Positions 27,050 through 37,380 of a DNA stretch of 64,000 nucleotides are shown piece by piece (the first letter of the stretch is position 1; the number at the start of each line of letters is the position of its first letter). Below the pieces are notes generated by a model. It did no database searches. It was not told where the DNA came from and saw only the letters and a program-made list of their open reading frames with translations. Source of the stretch: Microbacteriaceae bacterium (GTDB lineage Bacteria; Actinomycetota; Actinomycetes; Actinomycetales; Microbacteriaceae). Both the position numbers and the translations under genes were made by a program. The stretch spans positions 1 to 64,000 of the forward strand of contig SCRE01000006.1 of assembly GCA_004297935.1 (NCBI GenBank), read 5' to 3'.

Positions 27050-27125
27050 TTCTACGTTACGTAGAAACTCTACACACTGTAGAGTTTATTTTCTACATCG
27101 TGTAGAGGCTCTACGTGTTGTAGAC
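27050..27125. promoter_or_regulatory. Four tandem BlaI-type palindromic operators
   Basis: Four 17-bp palindromes with core CTAC-N5-GTAG lie at 27050-27066 (TTCTACGTTACGTAGAA, perfect), 27068-27084 (CTCTACACACTGTAGAG, perfect), 27091-27107 and 27109-27125. Start-to-start spacing is 18, 23 and 18 bases. They fill the divergent region between the oxidoreductase and the BlaI-type gene, so both promoters are probably repressed together. The core agrees with the TACA/TGTA half-sites known for BlaI/MecI. Confidence 0.88.
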
Positions 27126-27182
27126 TTACACGTGGCAAGATCGTGTGACGCGATCGTGGGCAACGACGGTGGATGAGGCGGC

Positions 27183-27545
27183 ATGACCGGTAGCGGGCAA
27201 CTGGAGCGTGCGGTCTTGCAGGTGCTCTGGAACGACCCCGCAGGCGTGAGTGCCCGTGATGTCATGTCGGCCCTGCCCGGGCGTGACCTCGCCATGACCA
27301 CCGTGCTCACCGTGCTGGATCGGCTGCGCCGCAAGGGGTTGGCTGCTCGCCGGGAGGATGCCCGCCCGCACCTGTACTTTGCCACCACCAGTCGCGAAGA
27401 CTACATCGCCGACATCATGCTCGATGCCCTGGGCCAGGTGCCGGACCGGCGCACCACGCTCACTCGCTTCCTCGGCGGCGTCACCGAGGCCGACACCGAG
27501 CATCTGCGGCGGGCCCTCCGCCGCCGGCCACCCGCCGACAACTGA
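27183..27545 (+). CDS. BlaI/MecI/CopY family transcriptional repressor
   Basis: A 120-residue winged-helix repressor: ERAVLQVLWNDPAGVSARDVM followed by the recognition-helix region MTTVLTVLDRLRRKGL, the BlaI/MecI signature. The C-terminal third is the dimerisation region in which related repressors are cleaved by a partner M56 protease. The protease gene begins two bases downstream. The four palindromes immediately upstream are its likely binding sites. Confidence 0.93.
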   Translation: MTGSGQLERAVLQVLWNDPAGVSARDVMSALPGRDLAMTTVLTVLDRLRRKGLAARREDARPHLYFATTSREDYIADIMLDALGQVPDRRTTLTRFLGGVTEADTEHLRRALRRRPPADN

Positions 27546-27547
27546 CC

Positions 27548-28498
27548 ATGCTGTTGCAGGTTGAGGCGATCGGGCTCGTCGGCCTGGCCATCGCCTTGGC
27601 GATCCCGGTACCCAACGCGCTGTCCCGAGCCCGGTGGACCGCCCGGGCGCCGGGTGCAGCACTCGTCCTCTGGCAGGCTGTCGGCCTGGGCGGTGGGCTC
27701 AGCATCCTAGGCGCAGGCCTCACGCTGGCGGTCGGCAGCGAGTCGGAGCACTGGCTGCACGGGGTCGCCGCCCTTCCACGCGCGTGGGCACGGCTTGGCC
27801 CGGCAGGGTGGGTCGGCGTGGCCATCACCGCGGCATTCGGTGCCTGGCTCATCGCCGTAGCGGTTGTCTCCACCGTCCGAGTGATCCTTGCCCGCCGGGT
27901 GCACCGTCGGCGCCTCGATGTCGTCGCCGAGACCTTCCCGACCCCGGTGTCGGGCGGCGAACGCCCGCCTCGGCGCATCCGGCGGGTCGCTGTGCTCGAC
28001 ATCCGGCTGGTCGAATATCCCCAGGCGATCGCCTACTGCCTGCCGGGGCTGCGCCCACGCGTCGTCGTCAGCCGCGGGACCCTGAACACCCTCGACCTGG
28101 ACGAACTGGCCGCGGTGCTCGCCCACGAGCGCGCACACGCCCGCGGCCGGCACGACCTGCTCATGCAACCGTTCCTCGCGTGGCGCGAGACCTTCCCGTT
28201 CCTGAAGGCGGCCGGACGCGCCGTCGCATCGGTGGAACTGCTCATCGAGATGCTGGCGGATGATGCTGCCCGGCGCAGCTGCGCCACTGCCGATCTGCGC
28301 AATGCGCTGCACCATCTGAAGCTCGAGCATCGTGTGCAGACCGGCCATGACGACCCGTACCTGGACATCCAGCTGGCGGCACGCACCGCACGCCTCCACT
28401 CGCAACCGACCCCGCTCCCAGCGGTGGTGCTATCGGCCGTGTACGCCGCAGCGGTGGCCCTGACCATCGTTCCACCACTCGTCCTGGCGCTCACCTGA
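27548..28498 (+). CDS. M56 family (BlaR1-like) membrane metalloprotease without sensor domain
   Basis: A 316-residue membrane protein. Hydrophobic segments lie at about residues 5-25, 38-60, 90-115 and at the C-terminus; the zinc site HERAH is in AAVLAHERAHARGRHDLL, with DDAAR further on as the third-ligand region. BlaR1 carries an additional extracellular penicillin-binding domain of about 250 residues, which is missing here, so beta-lactams are unlikely to be the signal. It probably inactivates the repressor encoded just upstream. Confidence 0.88.
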   Translation: MLLQVEAIGLVGLAIALAIPVPNALSRARWTARAPGAALVLWQAVGLGGGLSILGAGLTLAVGSESEHWLHGVAALPRAWARLGPAGWVGVAITAAFGAWLIAVAVVSTVRVILARRVHRRRLDVVAETFPTPVSGGERPPRRIRRVAVLDIRLVEYPQAIAYCLPGLRPRVVVSRGTLNTLDLDELAAVLAHERAHARGRHDLLMQPFLAWRETFPFLKAAGRAVASVELLIEMLADDAARRSCATADLRNALHHLKLEHRVQTGHDDPYLDIQLAARTARLHSQPTPLPAVVLSAVYAAAVALTIVPPLVLALT

Positions 28499-28544
28499 CG
28501 AGCGGGCAGCCGTCCTGTCCCGGTCCTGCCCTGGAGCGGACGGG

Positions 28545-30690
<2,146 letters not shown>

Positions 30691-30692
30691 GC

Positions 30693-31034
30693 TTATTTGT
30701 CTCCTTGATTCGGGATGAAAACCTGCTTGTCGACAGTCATCGCCGACATGGCCTTCGGCCAGCCGGCGTAGAACGTGAGGTGTGTGATCGCTTCGATCAG
30801 CTCCTGTTCGGTCACACCGTTGTCGCGGGCGTAGGGCAGGTGAAAGTTCAGTTGGTCGGTGTTGCCGCCGACGATCAGCGCGGCGACGGTGATCAGGCTG
30901 CGGTCGCGCTTGGACAGCCCGGGGCGTTCCCACACCTCGTCGAACAGGACTTGGTCGGTGTAGTGCACGAGTCCGGGAGCGAAGTCCCCGAAAGCGCGCT
31001 GTCCGCCGGTCCAGCCGGTATCTTCGTCGGTCAT
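30693..31034 (-). CDS. Carboxymuconolactone decarboxylase family protein
   Basis: A 113-residue all-helical protein of the CMD/AhpD superfamily: LSKRDRSLITVAALIVGGNTDQL, then NGVTEQELIEAITHLTFYAGWP. The Cys pair of AhpD-type peroxidase relatives is absent (the C-x-x-x-H position reads Q-L-N-F-H), so a lyase or binding role is more likely than peroxidase chemistry. It starts an operon with the alcohol dehydrogenase; a related cupin is encoded beyond the divergent regulator, a common grouping. Confidence 0.9.
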   Translation of the reverse strand: MTDEDTGWTGGQRAFGDFAPGLVHYTDQVLFDEVWERPGLSKRDRSLITVAALIVGGNTDQLNFHLPYARDNGVTEQELIEAITHLTFYAGWPKAMSAMTVDKQVFIPNQGDK

Positions 31035-31042
31035 GATGGTTC

Positions 31043-31070
31043 TCCTTTATGTCAATTCCTTTATGTCAAT
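31043..31070. repeat. 14-bp tandem duplication at the CMD-family ribosome site
   Basis: TCCTTTATGTCAAT occurs twice head to tail. On the gene strand each unit reads ATTGACATAAAGGA, so both a ribosome-binding AAGGA and a TTGACA sequence are doubled immediately before the ATG at 31034. Confidence 0.8.
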
Positions 31071-31179
31071 GAGGTCATGCACCCAGTCAACGGTGTTTCG
31101 CGAACACGAGGGAGTCCCTGTCGAAAGGTGTACTGGCAGAGCATCCCTCCCGCCCTGACGGGCGCGTAACGTCGTCAGC

Positions 31180-32106
31180 GTGGACAACCAGAACGAGGTT
31201 CGCGAGTTCCTCACCTCGCGGCGAGCAAAACTCACACCGGAGGCAGCCGGCATCGGGGCTGGGAGCAATCGGCGTGTGCCCGGACTGCGGCGCAGTGAGG
31301 TGGCGATGCTCGCCGACGTGAGTGTCGAGTACTACGCCAAGCTCGAGCGCGGCACCATCGCCGGAGCATCCGAAGGCGTGCTCGACGCGATCGCAAGCGC
31401 ACTGCAGCTTGATGAGGCCGAGCGGGCTCACCTGTACGACCTCGCCCGCGCGGCGAACTCGCCCGCCGCCCGATCTCGTCGGGGAACGACCAGGAAGGCG
31501 GATGCGATCCGGCCGACCCTGCAGGCCGCGCTGAACGCGGTCACGACCGGCCCCGCATTCGTGCGGAACGGACGCCTGGACATCCTCGCCGTGAATCCGC
31601 TCGGCAGGGCGTTCTACGCCGACGTGTTCGAGGCGCCGGGGCTCGGCAACCTCGCCCGGTTCAACTTTCTCGACCTCGATCGTTCCCGGGCCTTCTACCC
31701 CGATTGGGATGCCGCCGCCGACGTCTCCGTCGCCATCCTGCGCACCGAGGCGGGCCGAAACCCGTACGACAAGGCGCTGCAGGACCTGATCGGTGAGCTC
31801 TCCACCCGCAGCGACGAATTCCGGGTCAGATGGGGCGCGCACAACGTGCGCCGTCACGGCACCGGGGTCAAGAACTTCCACCACTCGATCGTGGGTGACC
31901 TCACGCTCGCATACGAAGGATTGGAACTCACGGCCGAACCCGATCTGTCATTCCTGATCTACACCGCCGAACTCGGCTCGCCCTCCGAGGAACGCCTTCG
32001 GCTGCTCGCCAGCTGGGCGGCCGGCTCGCGAGATGACATCGCCAGGCTCGGCGAAGCCGCAGACACCGCCCCACGCCTCACAGAAACCGATAGGAGCATC
32101 CGATGA
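31180..32106 (+). CDS. XRE-family regulator with MmyB-like sensor domain
   Basis: A 308-residue transcription factor starting at GTG. The N-terminal helix-turn-helix (about residues 10-75) includes LRRSEVAMLADVSVEYYAKLE, and the rest is an MmyB-like ligand-binding (PAS-type) domain with LDILAVNPLGRAFY and NFLDLDRSRAFYPDW. Actinobacterial members of this family typically control an adjacent oxidoreductase operon. It is divergent from the CMD-alcohol dehydrogenase operon and its stop is 13 bases before the cupin gene. Confidence 0.92.
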   Translation: MDNQNEVREFLTSRRAKLTPEAAGIGAGSNRRVPGLRRSEVAMLADVSVEYYAKLERGTIAGASEGVLDAIASALQLDEAERAHLYDLARAANSPAARSRRGTTRKADAIRPTLQAALNAVTTGPAFVRNGRLDILAVNPLGRAFYADVFEAPGLGNLARFNFLDLDRSRAFYPDWDAAADVSVAILRTEAGRNPYDKALQDLIGELSTRSDEFRVRWGAHNVRRHGTGVKNFHHSIVGDLTLAYEGLELTAEPDLSFLIYTAELGSPSEERLRLLASWAAGSRDDIARLGEAADTAPRLTETDRSIR

Positions 32107-32119
32107 CGAGGAGCATCCA

Positions 32120-32527
32120 ATGAACATCGAACCGAAAAAGCCCACCGGCAAGGGAAGCGCGCAGTGGTTCACCGGGGACGTCTGGGTCGACCCCATTGCC
32201 GCGCCGAACGACGACGACCAGCGGATGATCGTCAGCCGCGTGCGCTTCGCGCCCGGCTCACGCACCGCCTGGCACTCGCATGCGCGCGGCCAGACACTGC
32301 ACATCACCCAAGGCGTCGCACTGATCGGCACCCGCGACGGAACCATCATCGAGGGTCGTCCCGGCCAGACCATCTACACCCCACCCGGCGAAGAGCATTG
32401 GCACGGCGCAACACGCGAGAACTTCATGGAACACCTCGCCATGCTCGAAAACGGCGACGACGCAGCCACAACGACGACCTGGCTCGAACACGTCACCGAC
32501 GATACCTACGACGGCGCTCAGACGTAG
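32120..32527 (+). CDS. Cupin domain-containing protein
   Basis: A 135-residue single-domain cupin. The first cupin motif is HSHARGQTLHI and the second PGEEHWHGA, giving three His and a Gln/Glu as metal ligands. Related small cupins include bacterial (R)-mandelonitrile lyase-like and carboxymuconolactone-associated enzymes. GAGGAG lies before the ATG. A direct duplication (GGAGCATCC-ATGA, twice within 30 bases) spans the end of the regulator gene and this start. Confidence 0.9.
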   Translation: MNIEPKKPTGKGSAQWFTGDVWVDPIAAPNDDDQRMIVSRVRFAPGSRTAWHSHARGQTLHITQGVALIGTRDGTIIEGRPGQTIYTPPGEEHWHGATRENFMEHLAMLENGDDAATTTTWLEHVTDDTYDGAQT

Positions 32528-32651
32528 GCCACAAGCGGGCGCTTGGCCGTCGCCGAAGCGGCCACGGCCCACGGCCTCGACATCGAGCGGGCGATCCTCG
32601 CTCTGCATGCGGCGTGGATTGCGGCGGGAGCCGCCGCTGGAAGTGTGTCGC

Positions 32652-32906
32652 TCACTTCCAGCGGAAGTGCACGAACACGCGACCGAAGTTGTCCGAGTCC
32701 TTTTCGACGCGGTGATACAGCGCCTTGATCTCCTTCTGATCGAGAAACCGCAGCACACGCTTCTTCAGTGCGCCGGATCCCTTGCCGGGAATGATCTCGA
32801 CGAGCGGCGCCCTCTTCGCGATCGCCTCGTCGATGATCGCTCGCAACGCCCGATCGATCTCGGCACCATTGTTGTAGATCTCGTGCAGGTCGAGCTTCAG
32901 TTTCAC
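32652..32906 (-). CDS. Smr domain-containing small protein
   Basis: An 84-residue free-standing Smr (small MutS-related) domain. LDLH at the N-terminus and IIPGKGSGALKKRVLRFL in the middle are the conserved LDxH and GxGxG-containing segments; Smr domains bind or nick nucleic acids. I prefer the GTG at 32906 (start KLKLDLHE); a GTG at 32915 with GAGGA upstream is the alternative. It follows the acetyltransferase gene by about 40 bases and may be co-transcribed. Confidence 0.88.
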   Translation of the reverse strand: MKLKLDLHEIYNNGAEIDRALRAIIDEAIAKRAPLVEIIPGKGSGALKKRVLRFLDQKEIKALYHRVEKDSDNFGRVFVHFRWK

Positions 32907-32946
32907 GACTCCCACTCCTCGGTGCGCCCGAAGGCGAGTAGGTCGG

Positions 32947-33627
32947 TCACGACGGCCGCGCTTGCTGCGGAGCCGGTCGCGACGGCGAGAAGTCGATCCG
33001 CATCACGGCTCGCCGGGAGGTCGGCCGGCTCACCTCGCGGAATCCGGCGGCCTCGAAGATGCTCCGGCTTCCGACATAGAGCTCGCCCCAGCTCATCTTC
33101 TGCCCCGGCAGCGTGATCAGGGGATAACCCTCGACGGCGCTGGCCCCGCGTGTGCGTGCGAAATCGACCGTGGCGCGGGCCAGCGCGGCAGCGACACCTC
33201 GTCGCCGGAAGCCCGTGCGCGTGACGAAGCAGGTCACCGCCCACACGTCGCCATCCGTCTTGCTCTCGTCTCGTCCAGCCCAGACGAGGCGGCTGGCGAG
33301 CAGACGCCGATAGGCCGTACGGGGTTCGACTGCGCACCAGCCGACGGGCTCGTCGCCGAGGTAGGCCACCAGCCCGCTGGTGGCGCGCAGTGCCGGGTTG
33401 TCGCATCCGGTCTGCTCACGCAGCCGCCGGGCACGCTCTTCAACGGGCTGCACCCTCCAGTCGACGGGCGCGGATTTGAACCACTGGCACTGGCAGCGGG
33501 CGGGGTCGCCCCGTGTACCGAAGACCGCACGCAGGTCGCTCCACGATGCGTCGTTCGCAGGAACGACACGGATCGCCACCTGCGTCGCATCCGCCGTACC
33601 CGTCAGATCCGCAACCATGGATGCCAT
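32947..33627 (-). CDS. GNAT family N-acetyltransferase
   Basis: A 226-residue protein with one GNAT domain. The acetyl-CoA loop is CFVTRTGFRRRGVAAAL; EPVGWCAVEPR is the preceding strand and SIFEAAGFREVSR the C-terminal helix-strand. A Cys-rich N-terminal segment (PARCQCQWFKS) is typical of a subgroup of actinobacterial acetyltransferases of unknown substrate. A second ATG at 33618 is possible. Confidence 0.88.
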   Translation of the reverse strand: MASMVADLTGTADATQVAIRVVPANDASWSDLRAVFGTRGDPARCQCQWFKSAPVDWRVQPVEERARRLREQTGCDNPALRATSGLVAYLGDEPVGWCAVEPRTAYRRLLASRLVWAGRDESKTDGDVWAVTCFVTRTGFRRRGVAAALARATVDFARTRGASAVEGYPLITLPGQKMSWGELYVGSRSIFEAAGFREVSRPTSRRAVMRIDFSPSRPAPQQARPS

Positions 33628-33703
33628 CGTGACAGATGCGCGTGAATCGCGCGACCCCTATTCGGCCTGAATTCGGTCCGGGCCGATGCCGGTTGGCATC
33701 GCC

Positions 33704-33920
33704 GGCAGCGACGACCTGCCTCCTGGATGCTCGCGGGTCACATTCGCGCTGACAGCAATCGCCTCTGACACCAGGGACGGTACTGCACGCAGACCGGCCC
33801 GAGTCGCGGGTTGCCGGTCACGCAGTCGGCTGGGCACGCTTCCTCGACCGGCTCGCGCTGACGGCGACCGGCCACCCCGAAGAGCCCGATGGCTGGACGC
33901 CGCCGCACATCGAGACGTAG
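33704..33920 (+). pseudogene. SRPBCC/AHSA1-like C-terminal remnant
   Basis: This fills most of the 302-base gap between the acetyltransferase and the PNPOx-like gene. A short strand CSRVTFALTAIASDTRD in one frame is followed, after a frame change, by VGWARFLDRLALTATG and a stop at 33918. Together they resemble the end of an AHSA1/START-like SRPBCC protein with its middle deleted. The match is short, so this is tentative. Confidence 0.4.
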
Positions 33921-33929
33921 CCTCGAAGC

Positions 33930-34313
33930 ATGGGCAAGACAATCGACATGAATTCGCTGGCTGACACCGCTGCGCAGTACGGATTCGCCTATCTGATCAC
34001 GGTTGGCGACGATTCCCGGATCCACACCTCTGCCGTGAACCCGGTCGTGACGGATGCCGCGTTGACAGTGCCGCGGACCAGCGCGCACTCACGAGCCAAT
34101 GCCGACCGGAATCCGAACGTCTCGTTGGTATGGCCACCCACAGAAGACGGCGGGTATTCGCTGATCGTCGACGGCGAGGCCCGCGCCTCCGACGATTCCG
34201 ACGACCGCGCGCTGGGCATCACGCCGTCTCGCGCAGTGCTGCATCGACCTGTACCGCGGCCCGGGCCGATGCCCGACGACAGCAGCTGCCAGTCGGACTG
34301 CGTCGAGCTCTGA
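33930..34313 (+). CDS. Pyridoxamine 5'-phosphate oxidase-like (split-barrel) protein
   Basis: A 127-residue split-barrel protein of the PNPOx-like flavin-binding fold: AYLITVGDDSRIHTSAVNPVV, then NPNVSLVWPP and YSLIVDGEAR. The C-terminal Cys-containing end (SSCQSDCVEL) is shared by a small actinobacterial subgroup of unknown function. It is followed closely by the TDT-type transporter gene. Confidence 0.82.
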   Translation: MGKTIDMNSLADTAAQYGFAYLITVGDDSRIHTSAVNPVVTDAALTVPRTSAHSRANADRNPNVSLVWPPTEDGGYSLIVDGEARASDDSDDRALGITPSRAVLHRPVPRPGPMPDDSSCQSDCVEL

Positions 34314-34381
34314 GCACGCGGCGGAACAGCCGATCCGCAGAGGTCGGCCAGCAGATCATAAGGGAACACGCCGGCAGCAGG

Positions 34382-35329
34382 TTGCCGCTCAACTACTTCG
34401 CGATACCGTTCGGCCTCAGCGGCATCGCGGGCAGCTGGACTCTCGCGGCGCCCGCTCTCGGCGCGCCGACAGTCATCGGCCTCGCACTGTGGGCGATCGC
34501 CGCGGCCGCTTGGCTCAGCGTTCTCGGCGCATATGCCTGGCGCGGCCTGCGGGCAGAGGGGTCCCTGCTGGCCGACCTGCGGCATCCTTTTCTCGGTCCG
34601 TTCGCCTCGCTCGCACCCGTCGTGGCCATCTTGCTCGGCGGCGCGATGGCGCACGTCTGGCCGCTCGGCGCCGGCATCCTCGTGGGCGCGGGCGTTGTCG
34701 TCATCGGGATTCTCAGCGCCTGGCTGCTCGCCGAGTGGATGACCGGCTCCGTGGATGCGCACGTCTTCCATCCGGCCAATTTTCTGACGATTCTTGCCGG
34801 TGGGCTGATCGGCGCAATCGGGCTGGCGCAGATCGGCGCGCGCATCCTGGCCCTCGTCGCCTTCTGCATCGGGATCTTCTTCTGGGCGGTGCTGGCGGCC
34901 GTCGTTCTCGCCCGGCTGACCGCCATCGAGAAGCTGCCCGGCGCGCTGATCCCCACACTGGCCATCTTCTCCGTGCCGCCGAGCGTGGCCGGGATCGCCT
35001 GGTTCGCCATCAACGGCGAGCACATCGACTGGATTCAGCAAACCCTGCTCGGGCTGACGTTGTTCCTGCTGCTCAGTCAGGCTTTCCTAGTACGCAACTA
35101 TGCCCGGGTGCCGTTCGGAATCGGCTACTGGTCGTTCACATTCACCGTGGCCGCTCCGGCGACCTATGGCATCCACTGGCTCTGGCTGACCCAGCCGAGC
35201 GGATGGGCAGCGTGGAGCTGGCTGATCCTGGGCGCCGTGACCCTCTGGATCGGCTGGATCGCGGTCTGGTCTGCGATCGACGCAGCGCAATCCGCGATCC
35301 ACATGGCCCGAAGTCTTGCACATCGCTAA
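34382..35329 (+). CDS. TDT/SLAC1 family membrane transporter
   Basis: About 315 residues, nearly all in ten predicted membrane segments, beginning LPLNYFAIPFGLSGIAG, a typical first helix of TehA/SLAC1-type channels that move malate, chloride or other anions. The reading frame is open far upstream, over the previous gene, but the usual N-terminus would begin near here. No good ATG or GTG is available, and TTG at 34382 is my best choice with no clear ribosome site, so the true start may be a few codons upstream. Confidence 0.8.
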   Translation: MPLNYFAIPFGLSGIAGSWTLAAPALGAPTVIGLALWAIAAAAWLSVLGAYAWRGLRAEGSLLADLRHPFLGPFASLAPVVAILLGGAMAHVWPLGAGILVGAGVVVIGILSAWLLAEWMTGSVDAHVFHPANFLTILAGGLIGAIGLAQIGARILALVAFCIGIFFWAVLAAVVLARLTAIEKLPGALIPTLAIFSVPPSVAGIAWFAINGEHIDWIQQTLLGLTLFLLLSQAFLVRNYARVPFGIGYWSFTFTVAAPATYGIHWLWLTQPSGWAAWSWLILGAVTLWIGWIAVWSAIDAAQSAIHMARSLAHR

Positions 35330-35374
35330 TTAGCATTGTTAACGACTTGAGTGGAATGGGTTTAAGCTGGACCC

Positions 35375-35857
35375 ATGCCGACCGTCCAGCTCAGCCCCAG
35401 CCAACTCAGCCCCGGTCACGGGCGCACGACGGGGCACAAGCCTGGCGGCCTGTCCGTCGACCTGCGCCTGGCGGTGCTGCAACTCGCCCGGCGCATCCGT
35501 CAGGAACGCGGTGACCAGGCCATCACCATCGCCGAGAACTCCGCACTCGCCGCACTCGCCCGCCACGGCTCGATGACCCCCCGCCGCCTGGCAGATCACG
35601 AACAGATCAGCCCGCCCGCGATGACCCGCACCCTGTCGAATCTCGCCGCGAAGGGGTACGTGACGAAGACCGCTGATCCGTCGGATGGCCGCCAGGTCCT
35701 GATCGAGTTGAGCCGATCCGGCGCCGATCTGGTCAAAGAGACCCGGCACCGCCGAAGTGCGTGGCTGTCCCGCCGGTTGGCGAAGTTGACCGCCGAGGAG
35801 CGTTCGGTTCTCACCGAAGCCGCCCGCATCATGGCGAAGTTGAACGCCGCCCAATGA
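35375..35857 (+). CDS. MarR family transcriptional regulator
   Basis: A 160-residue winged-helix regulator. The DNA-binding core runs from SALAALARHGSMTPRRLADHEQ through PAMTRTLSNLAAKGYV to the wing DPSDGRQVLIELS. The N-terminal tail has a QLSPSQLSP repeat. It precedes an MFS exporter gene on the same strand, separated by a 15-bp tandem array, and probably represses it, since MarR-MFS pairs are a common arrangement for drug or phenolic-compound efflux. Confidence 0.92.
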   Translation: MPTVQLSPSQLSPGHGRTTGHKPGGLSVDLRLAVLQLARRIRQERGDQAITIAENSALAALARHGSMTPRRLADHEQISPPAMTRTLSNLAAKGYVTKTADPSDGRQVLIELSRSGADLVKETRHRRSAWLSRRLAKLTAEERSVLTEAARIMAKLNAAQ

Positions 35858-35915
35858 TCCGGGCAACACAGGTCCGAGTAACACCGGTCCGAGCAACACC
35901 GATCCGGGCAACACG
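35856..35915. repeat. Four 15-bp tandem repeats between MarR and MFS genes
   Basis: Four units of the form G(A/G)TCCG(A/G)G(C/T)AACAC(A/C/G) run without gaps from the MarR stop codon to the base before the MFS GTG. They remain open in the MFS frame, and would read D/G-P-G/S-N-T, but no start codon precedes them in that frame. Confidence 0.85.
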
Positions 35916-37244
35916 GTGAAATACACATTCCGATCGCTGCGCTTCTTCAACTACCGGGTCTGGGCCATGGGAGCGATCGTCTCCAACACCGGCACCTGGA
36001 TGCAACGCGTCGCGCAGGACTGGCTCGTGCTCACCGTGCTCACCACGAACTCGTCGATCGCGCTCGGCATCACCACCGGGCTGCAGTTCGGCCCGATCCT
36101 CGTACTCGCACCGCTGGCCGGGCTGATCTCCGACCGCTACAACAAGCGGATCGTGTTGATCATCACCCAGACGTCCGCCGGGGTCATCGGTCTCGCCATG
36201 GGCTTGCTCGTGCTCAGCGGCCATGCGCAGCTCTGGCATGTCTACCTGCTCGCCCTGCTCTCCGGCGTGGTCGCCGCGATCGATTCGCCAGCGCGGCAGA
36301 CCTTCGTCACCGAGATGGTGCCGCTGAAAGACCTGCCGAACGCGGTCGGGCTCAATAGCGCATCGTTCAACACCGCCCGGTTGATCGGGCCTGCTCTCGC
36401 AGGCCTCCTGATCGCCGGTGTCGGCATCGGCTGGGTCTTCGTGATCAACGCCGCGACGTTCGCGGCCGTTGTCTTCTCTCTGACCCGGATGCGTGAGGCC
36501 GATCTTGCCACCTCTCCCGCCCCCCAGCGCGGCAACGGTGCGATGCGCGCAGGCATGCGCTACGTGCGCAAGCGGTCGGACATCATCCTGCTGTTGGTGG
36601 TGGTCGGGCTGGTCGGCGCGTTCGGGATGAACTTCCAGATGACCACGGCGATCATCGCGCGACTGGTGTTCCACAAGGATGCGGCCCAATACGGCCTGCT
36701 CGGCTCGATCATGGCCGTCGGATCGCTCGCGGGCGCTCTCCTGGCCGCGCGCCGCGAGCATCCAGGCACCCGGTTGGTACTCGGTGCCACACTCGCCTTC
36801 GGTGTGATCGCGTCGGCCGCAGCCCTCATGCCGACTTATTGGGCCTTCGCGATCGCACTGATCCCGGTCGGGCTCAGTGCGCTCACGCTGATGACCGCCG
36901 CGAACGCCACCGTGCAGATGACCGTCGAGCCGGCCATGCGCGGCCGGGTGATGGCCCTGTACATGGCGATCTTCATGGGAACGACACCGATCGGCGCGCC
37001 CATCATCGGCTGGATCGGCGAAGCCTGGGGGCCGCGCTGGACCATCTTGTTCGGCGGCCTCGTCGCGCTTGCGACAGGACTCGGCGCCCTCGTCTTCGTG
37101 ATGTGGGCGCGCAAGCTGCGGGTCGGATACGTTGCGGAATCACCCCTGCGGTTCGGACTGGTCCCAACGCGCGCCGGGTTGCGCCAGCACGCGCTCGAGA
37201 AGCTGACGGCCCAGCAGACACAGGATGACGCCGCCGGAGCTTAG
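35916..37244 (+). CDS. MFS transporter (EntS-like drug exporter family)
   Basis: A 442-residue, 12-segment MFS protein. FNYRVWAMGAIVSNTGTWMQR at the N-terminus is characteristic of the MFS_3/EntS-like exporters; the loop SDRYNKR between segments 2 and 3 is the A-like motif. GTG at 35916 is taken as the start because no upstream start exists in frame. No ribosome site is apparent, since tandem repeats abut the start, so it may depend on translation of the MarR gene. Confidence 0.9.
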   Translation: MKYTFRSLRFFNYRVWAMGAIVSNTGTWMQRVAQDWLVLTVLTTNSSIALGITTGLQFGPILVLAPLAGLISDRYNKRIVLIITQTSAGVIGLAMGLLVLSGHAQLWHVYLLALLSGVVAAIDSPARQTFVTEMVPLKDLPNAVGLNSASFNTARLIGPALAGLLIAGVGIGWVFVINAATFAAVVFSLTRMREADLATSPAPQRGNGAMRAGMRYVRKRSDIILLLVVVGLVGAFGMNFQMTTAIIARLVFHKDAAQYGLLGSIMAVGSLAGALLAARREHPGTRLVLGATLAFGVIASAAALMPTYWAFAIALIPVGLSALTLMTAANATVQMTVEPAMRGRVMALYMAIFMGTTPIGAPIIGWIGEAWGPRWTILFGGLVALATGLGALVFVMWARKLRVGYVAESPLRFGLVPTRAGLRQHALEKLTAQQTQDDAAGA

Positions 37245-37276
37245 GCGATACCGCCGGCGCGGCGCGAACCGCCGAC

Positions 37277-37292
37277 ATGAGAAACATCTCAT
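37277..37292. promoter_or_regulatory. ATGAGA-N4-TCTCAT palindrome before the secreted protein gene
   Basis: A 16-bp palindrome about 90 bases upstream of the gene at 37381, followed by further TCTCATC and TCTCAG half-sites up to 37317. The same architecture is at 40235-40250 before the kinase-regulator operon. This makes it a candidate binding site of the response regulator at 38032-38688. Confidence 0.6.
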
Positions 37293-37380
37293 CTCCCTCT
37301 CTCAGCTGTCTCATCAGGCTTGGCAAGACTCGATTCACGAGCCACAACGGGCTCGCGTGAAGAAAGGCACAAACGCGAAT

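Noticed and set aside
32543-32728. Small plus-strand open frame after the cupin gene
   Set aside because: Ala-rich, without a ribosome site, and overlaps the Smr gene on the other strand.
35856-35915. Tandem array considered as a CRISPR
   Set aside because: Units are contiguous, 15 bases long and have no spacers; no cas genes nearby.
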